12,368 bases of DNA from an uncultured Eubacterium sp. (GTDB lineage: Bacteria > Bacillota > Clostridia > Oscillospirales > Acutalibacteraceae). Each line of letters starts with the position of its first letter. Position 1 is the first letter of the stretch. The stretch is taken from the NCBI GenBank assembly GCA_945979635.1, contig CAMFPZ010000009.1, positions 1 through 12,368 on the forward strand, written 5' to 3'. A program made the position numbers and the translations under genes. The notes beneath the pieces were generated by a model. The model was given only the letters and a program-made list of their open reading frames with translations, had not been told where the DNA came from and did no database searches. Below are positions 1 to 7,285 of the stretch, piece by piece.

Positions 1-441
1 CTTTTCACCTACGATAAAAAAATTCTTTGCCAGTTTTTTGAAATAATTTTTGTTTAGGTATATTTCGCCGTAAAAATTCATCATATATTTTTTTCTAAGT
101 AGGCGAAGCATAAAAATGCAAAACATCTGTGATTTCGAATTATAGCAGCCTAGTATTATTTCATCATATCCGCTAAGTAGGATTTTTAACGCCTTGAAAT
201 ATTTGGAAATTTTATTTTTGCAATTCAGTCTGTCCAAAAAAATCGAATTATGATTATTTGTTGTACCGTCTAGCCATTTTTTACTTCTCGATTGGTTCTT
301 AGAAAACTCGTAAAGCACATCGAGCTTACACTCTTTTGACAACTCGTTGAAAAAAAGCGTTCTGTACGGCGTTTCGCAATTTGTAAAATATACAACTCTT
401 TTTTCAGAAATATCCTTATGCTTTTTATGCTTAAAAATCAT
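1..441 (-). CDS. Glycosyltransferase-like protein, N-terminal part (cut by left window edge)
   Basis: An open frame of 147 codons runs from an ATG at 441 to the window edge without a stop, so the C-terminal part is missing. After a basic N-terminus (MIFKHKKHKD) comes a beta strand followed by a TPYR motif (residues 16-27) and FFNELSK. This is the usual opening of GT4-type (GT-B) glycosyltransferases, in which the first Rossmann domain binds the acceptor. A GYDEIILG strand (91-98) fits the same fold. The diagnostic donor-binding half lies outside the window, so the family is inferred. The start at 441 is chosen because AAGGAG sits 8 bases upstream. An in-frame ATG at 480 would add 13 residues but has no ribosome binding site. 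It is the last gene visible in the operon, 45 bases after the flippase gene. Its composition (about 29% GC in the first 180 bases) is clearly more AT-rich than that of the first genes of the operon. Confidence 0.75.
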   Translation of the reverse strand, partial: MIFKHKKHKDISEKRVVYFTNCETPYRTLFFNELSKECKLDVLYEFSKNQSRSKKWLDGTTNNHNSIFLDRLNCKNKISKYFKALKILLSGYDEIILGCYNSKSQMFCIFMLRLLRKKYMMNFYGEIYLNKNYFKKLAKNFFIVGEK

Positions 442-449
442 AGTAGTAT

Positions 450-455
450 CTCCTT
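450..455 (-). promoter_or_regulatory. Ribosome binding site that decides the start of the left-edge gene
   Basis: On the minus strand AAGGAG lies 8 bases before the ATG at 441. It favours that start over the in-frame ATG at 480, which has no purine-rich element in front of it. Confidence 0.7.
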
Positions 456-486
456 GAGTAATAGCGGATTTCTGTTTCATATTGGT

Positions 487-2040
487 TCAAGTATTTTCGG
501 TGCTGCTTTTTCTCTTTACTATTAATAGAAGTCTTTTGAATATGCTTTCTATTTGTGCAAATTCAGGCTTTTTTTTGAAGAGCAGAATAAACAAATTAGG
601 TACTACGCTGCATATTATCACCTTGATTATGATGTTTATTATAGGCGAAAAATCAACAACTCTGCATAGTAAATAGCAAATTGCACCCTCGAAGAAGAGA
701 ATAACAAATGACATTAGGAATTTGAAATAATATCCGAATGGTCTTTTGCCGAATGCGTTTTTAAAAATAATATAGGGCTCGTACCAGCTTACGGTGCATA
801 ATCTTGCAATAATCGTTGCCAGAAATATTCCGAGTATGCCAAGATATTTACCGAGGATAATGTCTCCCAGTATATTGAGCACCGCTGTGAATAGTAAAAT
901 ATATTGGCCCTTTGTAAAAATGCCCCTTGTTTCCTTGTAAATAACAATAGGATTTTGCAGTCCTGCCACAAAAAAGCTGATTGCAAGAATCAACGGAACC
1001 TTGAAATCCATTACATACTTGCTTCCGTATAGCAAAGACACCATATCCGAGGAAACGAACGCAAGTCCGATTGCCGCCCAGCTAAATATCCAGAAATTTA
1101 ATAAATAAATAGAATTGAAAAATGCGTGCTGCTCTTCCTTGCTTTTTTCAACATTCATATCTCCGATGCTTGGCGTTATTGATTTTATTACCTGTCCGAG
1201 CAAAGCGTTGAGCGTTGTAACAAAAAGCGAATAGTTTGTAGCCATACCGGTTTGACTTAAGCCTCTGAAGACAGAGATCATTATTGAGTCGGTATTGTTT
1301 ACGCATATGTCGCTGAACTTGTATATAATTAATCCCTTGAAGCTTGTCAAAAGCTCCTTTGTGCTGAAGCCCTGCGGTTTTTCGTTTTTGTATTTTTTTA
1401 TATATGGATAGCGTTTGTTTGCTATGAGATTAATAAGTAGGTTATAAACGAGAGTTCCGAGAACGATGACGATTATGTATAGAAAATACGACTTGAATAC
1501 TAATAGCAGAATTATTTGGACAACATTTTGCACGGCAATAACGAGTGAGTTGAGACCGTTTACTGCATAAACTCTTTGGTTTGCCGTAAGAATAAGCGTC
1601 TTATAGCTGAAAAAATATCCGCTGACAACACCGGTGAGATATATTATGTACATTATGTGGATGTTCTCTGTGATATTTCCTGTATCGCCTGTGATTTTAT
1701 TTAGGAATATTGCAACGACTAAGCCGCTTATTGCAACAAAAATTCCTAAAGCAATATATATTTTTTTTGCAAGCCGCATTATTGCGGCAGCTTCCTTTTC
1801 GTTTTTTTCGTGAATTGGCTTGTATAGATAGTAGATTATCGAATTTCCAACGCCGAGCTCAACAATCGACAGTACCGAAAATATATTCGAAAATAGGCTG
1901 TTCAAACCTAAATATGAGTCGGACAAAACCCTGACGAATATCATTCTTGTAACGAATGCAATAACCGTGTTAAGAAGATATGTTCCTGTGCTTAACGCAG
2001 TATTGATTATTGAATTTTCAGTTCTTGTCCTGTTGCTCAT
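487..2040 (-). CDS. Wzx-type oligosaccharide flippase (PST/MATE-like membrane transporter)
   Basis: This protein probably flips the undecaprenyl-diphosphate-linked repeat unit from the inner to the outer face of the membrane. At 517 residues it has the usual length for polysaccharide (PST) transporters. The sequence shows many hydrophobic segments (roughly 16-37, 45-70, 93-115, 128-150, 160-182, 186-206, 310-335, 347-368, 378-397, 400-416, 440-460, 467-487), consistent with 12 to 14 membrane helices. The N-terminal stretch FVTRMIFVRVLSDSYLGLNS (29-48) and the ELGVGNSI segment (61-68) are typical of the family. Its ATG overlaps the stop of the VanZ gene by four bases (ATGA), with AAAGGA at 2049-2054 inside the VanZ coding region, so translation of the two is probably coupled. 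Position after the polymerase and the glycosyltransferases fits a Wzx/Wzy locus. Substrate structure cannot be read from the sequence. Confidence 0.9.
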   Translation of the reverse strand: MSNRTRTENSIINTALSTGTYLLNTVIAFVTRMIFVRVLSDSYLGLNSLFSNIFSVLSIVELGVGNSIIYYLYKPIHEKNEKEAAAIMRLAKKIYIALGIFVAISGLVVAIFLNKITGDTGNITENIHIMYIIYLTGVVSGYFFSYKTLILTANQRVYAVNGLNSLVIAVQNVVQIILLLVFKSYFLYIIVIVLGTLVYNLLINLIANKRYPYIKKYKNEKPQGFSTKELLTSFKGLIIYKFSDICVNNTDSIMISVFRGLSQTGMATNYSLFVTTLNALLGQVIKSITPSIGDMNVEKSKEEQHAFFNSIYLLNFWIFSWAAIGLAFVSSDMVSLLYGSKYVMDFKVPLILAISFFVAGLQNPIVIYKETRGIFTKGQYILLFTAVLNILGDIILGKYLGILGIFLATIIARLCTVSWYEPYIIFKNAFGKRPFGYYFKFLMSFVILFFEGAICYLLCRVVDFSPIINIIIKVIICSVVPNLFILLFKKKPEFAQIESIFKRLLLIVKRKSSTENT

Positions 2041-2597
2041 TTTCTGCGTCCTTTGATTTTTGTTTGAATAAGAATGTATGTACCGACGCCGATTAGTCCG
2101 CCGATAGTGTTATATACTATATCCGAAATTTGGAAAGTTCCTTTTTTGAGTATTAGCTGCAGTAGCTCAATAAATAATGATAGACCGAGCGAAAAAATAC
2201 CGCATTTGATGAGCATATCCTTTTTTGATGAAAAAACCTCATTAAAAGTGGCGAGAATGATTAGCGTGAGCGGTATGAAAATAATTATGTTTCCGATTAG
2301 CGTACCGTAGTCTAATCCTGTATATTCGAATATCTTAATTCCCCATCCGCCCCAAACATTCTCAAGCGGCTCGTATTCGCTTTTTCTGCAAAAAACAGTC
2401 CTGTACAAAAGAACAAAAATATATGTTATTGTGTAGAAAAGCATTCGAAACCGCTTTTTGTTTAGCAGATTAGTATAGTGCCTGAAGCTGCTTCCAAAGA
2501 TTTTGTTTATACCCAATGTTGTGATAGCGGCAATAAATAATCCGTATGGAATACTCAAGACCAGAGTTTTCAGTGTGTCTTTGATAAAATATAGCAT
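2037..2597 (-). CDS. VanZ-family integral membrane protein
   Basis: A 186-residue protein with about five membrane helices (approximately 11-31, 52-70, 99-119, 130-150, 163-178). The conserved VanZ signatures are present: GNIIIFIPL at 102-110, a membrane-embedded S..IELLQ (140-147), and the FQISDIVYNTIGGLIG motif (155-170) with its conserved Asp and Asn. The family is named after VanZ of Tn1546, which raises resistance to teicoplanin by an unsettled mechanism. Many VanZ-like proteins lie in polysaccharide or cell-envelope loci, and here no other glycopeptide-resistance gene is present. A role in handling lipid-linked or surface glycan is therefore more likely than drug resistance, but this is inference. 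It starts 5 bases after the polymerase stop, with only a weak purine stretch (AAAGA) before the ATG, and overlaps the flippase start by ATGA. This suggests translation by reinitiation and coordinated production of three membrane proteins. Confidence 0.85.
   Translation of the reverse strand: MLYFIKDTLKTLVLSIPYGLFIAAITTLGINKIFGSSFRHYTNLLNKKRFRMLFYTITYIFVLLYRTVFCRKSEYEPLENVWGGWGIKIFEYTGLDYGTLIGNIIIFIPLTLIILATFNEVFSSKKDMLIKCGIFSLGLSLFIELLQLILKKGTFQISDIVYNTIGGLIGVGTYILIQTKIKGRRK
2049..2054 (-). promoter_or_regulatory. Ribosome binding site of the flippase gene, inside VanZ
   Basis: On the minus strand AAAGGA lies 8 bases before the flippase ATG and within the last codons of the VanZ gene. Together with the ATGA overlap it points to coupled translation. 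Confidence 0.6.
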
Positions 2598-2602
2598 AGT
2601 CT

Positions 2603-3871
2603 TTATTGAAATTTAATTTTCAGTCTTGTGCTTTTTTCCTTCTTATTAAATGTGTTGTCGGTATATCCGCATACAATACCAATTATAGAAATTGAAAGAA
2701 CACCGATATTAGATTTAATCAGTGCCGACCCAAGACAGCTTGCAACCAAGCCGATGAAAATAGCCAAGGTGAGAGCCTTTGCCTTTTTGTATACGTTGAT
2801 GTTGTTGATGTGCATAAATATAATTCCGACAAGAACAGCAAAAATTGCAGTTCCGATATAGCCGAATTGAGCGAAAAACATAGACAACAGGCTGTCATTT
2901 AGGAACATACCTCTTTTTGGCGTAAGTCCGTATTCTCTGTGAAATCTGTATTTATAATACAGGGGGGAATAGTTTCTGCTTGCCATATCGGAGCCGTAGG
3001 TCGCAAATCCGGAGCCAAACGGAAAATGGTCATTCGCCGTTACGAAACTGTATTTTAGCAGAAGCATTCTCGGTGAGGTTGTGTCTCGGAGGTAATTGTT
3101 GATTTGGAACGTTGAGGCGACAATGCCTGCGATTGAAAGCGGAATTGCCTGAATAGGAGTCATCTTCGCTTGCTTTTTCCATAGAATAGTAAAAACGATA
3201 TAGCAAACTATAACGATATATACCGAGCCCTTTGTTGTCAGTATCATATTGAAAATGCAAAGGATAGAATATATTTTTTCCTTTGTTTTGTTCTCTTCAA
3301 CAATCAGAACAATCAGCATACAGCACGCCATAATGTATCCGAATCTGGGCTCGCTGTTGAAAATAAAGTAAAATGCCTTTAATCCGTATCTCAAATCCGC
3401 AATATACATATTGGTGAAGCCGAGCTCGGTTAGTATTCCAAACAAAGTGGCGGATAGAATAAGAAGCTTTGCGAAGGGAAGTATGTATTTTGCGATTAGC
3501 ATTTGCTTGTCATTTACAGCAATATATTTCATAACTATATACGGAAGGAATATCTTGAATAGGCTCAATGCATCAATAGCAATAGCAAACCAATTATCAA
3601 TAATTTCGAATATCATATTACTCACTAATCCGATTATTGCGAGTATAATAACAAAAACAACAAAAATCAAGTCGCTTCGTTTGATTTTTCTTCTTATTGC
3701 AGCGATGAAAACATATGTTATGCAAAAGATAGTCCACGCCTCATCAAGATAGTCAAAAGCGTTTATTCCTGTTATTTTCTCCAAGATGATGGTCATAGGC
3801 AATAGCATTAGTATGAGTGCTATAATCATCTGCATAGGATATACCTTTAGTTTTATTTTTGATTTATGCAT
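2603..3871 (-). CDS. Wzy-like polysaccharide polymerase / O-antigen ligase-type membrane protein
   Basis: This is the probable polymerase that joins flipped repeat units on the outer face of the membrane. The 422-residue protein is strongly hydrophobic with about 10 to 12 predicted membrane helices. It has one large hydrophilic loop at about residues 256-327, the hallmark of Wzy and WaaL proteins. The loop contains PRMLLLK (267-273) followed by HFPFGSGFATYG (282-293), the R...L and P-F-G-S-G-F-x-T-Y-G pattern seen in O-antigen polymerase-type proteins, and several further Arg, Tyr and His residues. Such proteins diverge quickly and the assignment rests mainly on topology, this loop and context. 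A ligase role cannot be excluded. The ATG at 3871 is preceded by AAAGGAA. It lies 20 bases after the preceding glycosyltransferase stop and 5 bases before the VanZ start. Confidence 0.8.
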   Translation of the reverse strand: MHKSKIKLKVYPMQMIIALILMLLPMTIILEKITGINAFDYLDEAWTIFCITYVFIAAIRRKIKRSDLIFVVFVIILAIIGLVSNMIFEIIDNWFAIAIDALSLFKIFLPYIVMKYIAVNDKQMLIAKYILPFAKLLILSATLFGILTELGFTNMYIADLRYGLKAFYFIFNSEPRFGYIMACCMLIVLIVEENKTKEKIYSILCIFNMILTTKGSVYIVIVCYIVFTILWKKQAKMTPIQAIPLSIAGIVASTFQINNYLRDTTSPRMLLLKYSFVTANDHFPFGSGFATYGSDMASRNYSPLYYKYRFHREYGLTPKRGMFLNDSLLSMFFAQFGYIGTAIFAVLVGIIFMHINNINVYKKAKALTLAIFIGLVASCLGSALIKSNIGVLSISIIGIVCGYTDNTFNKKEKSTRLKIKFQ

Positions 3872-3891
3872 AATATTCCTTTTTACAGACC

Positions 3892-5106
3892 TTAATCATC
3901 TGTAATGTCCCTATATATAATTTCGAATTTATGAGCAACCGTGAGCTCCTCATTTGCATATTTGTAGCCGTTTTCGCCCAGCTTGCGGCGAAGCTCACTG
4001 TCCTCAATGAGTGTGGCAATATTCTCTGCAAACTCTTTTATTATTTCTTCCTTGCTTTGATTTGTATTAACAAATAGGCCGCAGCCATGCTCACACAGCT
4101 CGCTGGAAAAGCTTTGGTTTAGTGCAACCAAAGGCAGCTTATGTGCCATCGCCTCAACAAAAACAACACCTGCACTGTCTCTGAAGGTTGGGTGCACGAA
4201 TATGTCGGCACTACTGTAAATATTCGAAATATCGTTGTGATTTATTTCTCCGCCGATTGAAACAATGTCCTCGATTTGATAATCCTTTATTCTTTGCTTC
4301 ATATCATTCTCCAGCTCACCCGAGCCGTACAGAGTAAAGTGAAAGGCGTTGTCAGTTTTAATTTGCTTAATTACATCGAGCAAAAGCATTAGTCCCTTGA
4401 GTTCAATGAATCTTCCGAGATATATAATCTCGATACAGTCTTTTTCTGTATGCTCAATTTCAAGTGACATTAATTCTTCGTTAATCGCGATTTCCGGCAG
4501 AATATCACAATTTATGCTTGCCGCGTTTTGAATTGCGATTTTTGTTTCCTTGTTTACGGCATAAACCTTATCAAAGGAACGAATTTTTCTTTTGTAGGAC
4601 GGTAGCTTGAGAAAGATGCCGTTTACCAAATCTCGATAGCTTTCATATATTTTTTGACTTTTATAATAGCATTTTAGTGATTTGGGCGTCGTTTGTCCTC
4701 CGCCGACAGGCCCAAATATCGAATATGCGTCGAGCTTATACATTGAGCCTGTAATGCGATAATTTCCCATAGTGATATGATGAACAATATCGAATTTTAT
4801 TCCGCTGTTTTTTGCCCATTTATACGCATATTTTTGCCATAGCATATAGTACATATGGTGAAATGCCGAATGCTTTTCCCTAAACCAATTAAGGCAGTCG
4901 GGTACATCAACGATAATCAGCTTAACATTCTTTAGTCCTAATTCTTCGAGGCCTTTTCTTGTGTCTGCTTCGTTGAATTTTTTTGTGACCAAGAATAAAT
5001 TTGCTTTTGGAAGCATTTTTGACAGCGTTACAGTCCAATTCCAACCCACAGCGTCCTCGGAACCTTTATATGGATTTACACTGTATGAAGATAAAAGAAT
5101 ATTCAT
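3892..5106 (-). CDS. GT4-family glycosyltransferase (GPxGGG subgroup)
   Basis: A 404-residue GT-B enzyme expected to transfer a sugar from a nucleotide donor to the growing lipid-linked unit at the inner membrane face. The N-terminal acceptor domain opens with MNILLSSYSV and GSEDAVGWNW (15-24) and carries GPVGGGQTTP (132-141). The donor domain begins near residue 225 with IIYLGRFIELKG, which supplies the phosphate-contacting Arg232 and Lys237. The E-x7-E site of the family appears as D310-S-A-G-V-V-F-V-E318, where the first acid is Asp. RDSxG...VEAM is a recurring variant, so this is not a sign of decay. A strong GGAGG lies just before the ATG. The gene follows the two-module glycosyltransferase after the longest gap in the cluster (47 bases) and precedes the polymerase by 20 bases. 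Donor and linkage cannot be predicted. Confidence 0.88.
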   Translation of the reverse strand: MNILLSSYSVNPYKGSEDAVGWNWTVTLSKMLPKANLFLVTKKFNEADTRKGLEELGLKNVKLIIVDVPDCLNWFREKHSAFHHMYYMLWQKYAYKWAKNSGIKFDIVHHITMGNYRITGSMYKLDAYSIFGPVGGGQTTPKSLKCYYKSQKIYESYRDLVNGIFLKLPSYKRKIRSFDKVYAVNKETKIAIQNAASINCDILPEIAINEELMSLEIEHTEKDCIEIIYLGRFIELKGLMLLLDVIKQIKTDNAFHFTLYGSGELENDMKQRIKDYQIEDIVSIGGEINHNDISNIYSSADIFVHPTFRDSAGVVFVEAMAHKLPLVALNQSFSSELCEHGCGLFVNTNQSKEEIIKEFAENIATLIEDSELRRKLGENGYKYANEELTVAHKFEIIYRDITDD

Positions 5107-5110
5107 TTTT

Positions 5111-5115
5111 CCTCC
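5111..5115 (-). promoter_or_regulatory. Strong ribosome binding site (GGAGG)
   Basis: A perfect GGAGG lies 4 bases before the ATG at 5106 (GGAGG-AAAA-ATG). It is the best Shine-Dalgarno match in the window and stands in the longest gap between genes, which otherwise holds only AT-rich sequence without a convincing promoter or hairpin. Confidence 0.65.
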
Positions 5116-5153
5116 AAGTCCGTTGCGTTTTACAATGTTTTTTTGGTTTATAA

Positions 5154-7274
5154 TTAACCTAAATATTTTTTGTTGATTTCTGCAAAGGAATCAACCTTAC
5201 TTAATGTAGAAATATTATCTCTGTAATCCAAGCACGCCTGTACATAGATTGGGCTTTCATCGACAATGCGTTTGAGGTCGTCCTCGTTCCAGCAATCGCT
5301 GACAATTCCGAGATTGTGATTTTTTATATCATTCGAGTTATACGGAACGCCGGTTGTGATAACAGGTGTTCCTACTGCGATTGACTCGGCTATGGAAATC
5401 ATATTGTTGTCCTTTTCGGTGTAAATCAGCATTGCCTTAGCCTTTGACAGTATTTCGATTAGCTTTCTGTGATTGAGATTGCCGGTGAATTCGACATTTT
5501 TTTCAATACCTAAATGCTTAACCTGATTTTCGAGCTCATTTTTCTTGTCGCCTTCGCCCATAATAATCAGCTTTGTGTCGGCATTGTATTTCTTTAGATA
5601 CTTGCAGAATGCGTCTATCGTTTTTTCGATATGCTTTCTTTGTATAAGCTGTGAGCAAACTGCAAAAATATCATCCTTATTGCTGCAAGGGAGAAATTTG
5701 TTCAAATTAACGCCGTGGTCAATCGTCTCGTCGCTTACTTTGTTACAGTATTGCGAAATAAATTGCTTTGCCTGTTCGCTTCTGGGAACTATAAGAGTGT
5801 TTTTGAAAAATACTCTTGCTATAATGCCGTACCAAAGCTTTGAGGCATAGCCTCTGAAAATTTTGTTGTGCTTTGCAAGCTCATGCCATACGATTAAATT
5901 CTTCTTCGAATGAATCGAAAGCATAAGTGAATTAAGAGAGAATACCTCGCTTGTTATGATTAAATCATATCCTCCGTTTTTTGCAATCTTCTTTACTTCG
6001 GGACAGTAGGGAAGTGTGTGCGGAGGAAAGAGCTTTGGATATTTTATTTTCATCCAATGAATTTTGAAGGGGTATTCCTCGTTTTCAGTCGGTTTGTATA
6101 AATCTCCTGCCGCAAGGGAAACATCTATGCTTCTTTCGCGAAAAGCGAGACATAAATCATATATCATAGTGTCCTTGACGGTATTGACTTTTTTGATTGC
6201 ACTTGTTTCGTTGGTATACATAATCGGATTTACGATTAGAACCTTCATATTCTCTGTGCTTGTTTTTTCTCTATTCAGTGCATTACCCAGATTAATTCCC
6301 ATTGATTTGCGGGAATAACCGCCTAAATATGACTGTCTTGCATTTTCACCTATGTCGATATTGTTTTCGAGCATATAGTTGATTTTGTTTGCAAGATCGC
6401 CCTTCTTCTTTGAAACGATTATTCCGTTTTCGCCGTCCTTTATATACATCTCGGTAAGCGTGCTGGGGCCGTTTACTATTACGGTCTTTTTGTTTGACAT
6501 TGCATTGAGCAAAACCGTATCGCCTGAGCAGATGTTTTCGTCTTTAATGGGGATAATTAGATATTTACAGCTCTTTATGTATTTGTATTGCTCATTGCCG
6601 TTTATATTGCTGAACACAGTAATGTTGTCGGGCAAATTCGCAGGCTTTTTGTATGTGTCGCAGATTATGTAAAGGGGATAATCAACGCTTCTCCATTCCT
6701 CAATGAGCCAATCGTAATCCCTGTTTGACCTGCCGATAGCCAAAGCAAAATCTTCGTTCAGTCCCTTTAATTGCTTGAAATTTTCGTATTGGTCGTTTAT
6801 TCCGAAAGGAAAAACAAAAATCTTTTCCGAAGCGATTCCTAATTCACGCTTACACCTTTTGGCATAATTGTAGGAGGGAACATGAATGTAATCGAGATAT
6901 TTGCTGTTTACTATATATCGCATAAAGCGTTCGTATATTCTTCCCAAAAAGCCGCTTTTAGCCTTATAGGTAAAATTTACGGCCACAACCTCGCTTGTCT
7001 TTTTCACCTTAAATATCCTGCAGTAAAAACAGAATATCAATGCATAAAACTGTTGCCAACCGACAATAGTCGAATAATCCCTACGCTTTAGGAAGGCCTT
7101 TAGCGGAGCTGTAAAATATATAATATATCTTTTTAGGTTTGCCGATTTTGATGCTCTTCCCCAATTACATATTGAAGATTTAATATCCCATTGCTTGTCT
7201 GTTGATTCGGTTAAACCTTCTACAAAATCTATGATTTCGTCCTTTGGGCAGTCTGCCAAGATTATGTTTTTCAT
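5154..7274 (-). CDS. Two-module glycosyltransferase (tandem GT-B domains in one frame)
   Basis: At 706 residues this is about twice the usual length. Module 1 (about 1-332) has a GT-B-like donor half with FALAIGRSNRDYDWLIEEW (176-194) and the segment ENICSGDTVLLNAM (246-259). There the usual second glutamate of the active-site motif is Asn257, a variant seen in some GT4-like groups. Module 2 begins at Met343 with MKVLIVNP, a fresh Rossmann start. It continues with DHGVNLNKF (519-527), IIMGEGDKKNELE (570-582), a canonical donor-domain strand, and E620...E630 before SIAVGTPVIT (631-640). The two modules are joined by a short polar linker (about 333-342) without a stop or frameshift. Each probably adds one sugar to the lipid-linked unit, perhaps in sequence, but module 1 could also be structural. 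The ribosome binding site (AGGAAG) overlaps the stop of the radical SAM gene. A hydrophobic patch at 76-88 may contact the membrane. Confidence 0.88.
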   Translation of the reverse strand: MKNIILADCPKDEIIDFVEGLTESTDKQWDIKSSICNWGRASKSANLKRYIIYFTAPLKAFLKRRDYSTIVGWQQFYALIFCFYCRIFKVKKTSEVVAVNFTYKAKSGFLGRIYERFMRYIVNSKYLDYIHVPSYNYAKRCKRELGIASEKIFVFPFGINDQYENFKQLKGLNEDFALAIGRSNRDYDWLIEEWRSVDYPLYIICDTYKKPANLPDNITVFSNINGNEQYKYIKSCKYLIIPIKDENICSGDTVLLNAMSNKKTVIVNGPSTLTEMYIKDGENGIIVSKKKGDLANKINYMLENNIDIGENARQSYLGGYSRKSMGINLGNALNREKTSTENMKVLIVNPIMYTNETSAIKKVNTVKDTMIYDLCLAFRERSIDVSLAAGDLYKPTENEEYPFKIHWMKIKYPKLFPPHTLPYCPEVKKIAKNGGYDLIITSEVFSLNSLMLSIHSKKNLIVWHELAKHNKIFRGYASKLWYGIIARVFFKNTLIVPRSEQAKQFISQYCNKVSDETIDHGVNLNKFLPCSNKDDIFAVCSQLIQRKHIEKTIDAFCKYLKKYNADTKLIIMGEGDKKNELENQVKHLGIEKNVEFTGNLNHRKLIEILSKAKAMLIYTEKDNNMISIAESIAVGTPVITTGVPYNSNDIKNHNLGIVSDCWNEDDLKRIVDESPIYVQACLDYRDNISTLSKVDSFAEINKKYLG

Positions 7275-7279
7275 ATATT

Positions 7280-7285
7280 CTTCCT
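7280..7285 (-). promoter_or_regulatory. Ribosome binding site overlapping the radical SAM stop codon
   Basis: AGGAAG precedes the ATG at 7274 by 5 bases and shares bases with the TAG stop of the radical SAM gene (TAGGAAG). A ribosome terminating there is placed to restart on the two-module glycosyltransferase. Confidence 0.6.

Noticed and set aside
442..480. Alternative in-frame start (ATG at 480) for the left-edge gene
   Set aside because: No ribosome binding site precedes it and the extra residues are polar and unlike a glycosyltransferase start. AAGGAG before the ATG at 441 is convincing.
482..676. Plus-strand frame of 64 codons near the end of the flippase gene
   Set aside because: It is antisense to the flippase C-terminus and has no upstream signal. 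The apparent membrane protein is a shadow of helix codons.
2037..2597. Reading the VanZ gene as a glycopeptide-resistance determinant
   Set aside because: No VanHAX, VanY or two-component genes are present, and the gene is built into a polysaccharide operon. Family membership alone does not show resistance.
3411..3752. Plus-strand open frame of 113 codons opposite the polymerase gene
   Set aside because: It is the mirror of membrane-helix codons in the real gene. Hydrophobic content is expected there, and nothing supports independent expression.
5144..5158. Short inverted repeat (GGTT...AACC) after the two-module transferase stop as a possible terminator
   Set aside because: The arms are only 4 bases, AT-rich and without a following T-run in the direction of transcription. 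It cannot form a stable terminator stem.
6246..6285. Resemblance between the fusion junction (KTSTEN) and the flippase C-terminus (KSSTENT), considered as a recombination footprint
   Set aside because: The match is short and A-rich with several mismatches, and can arise by chance in this AT-rich sequence.
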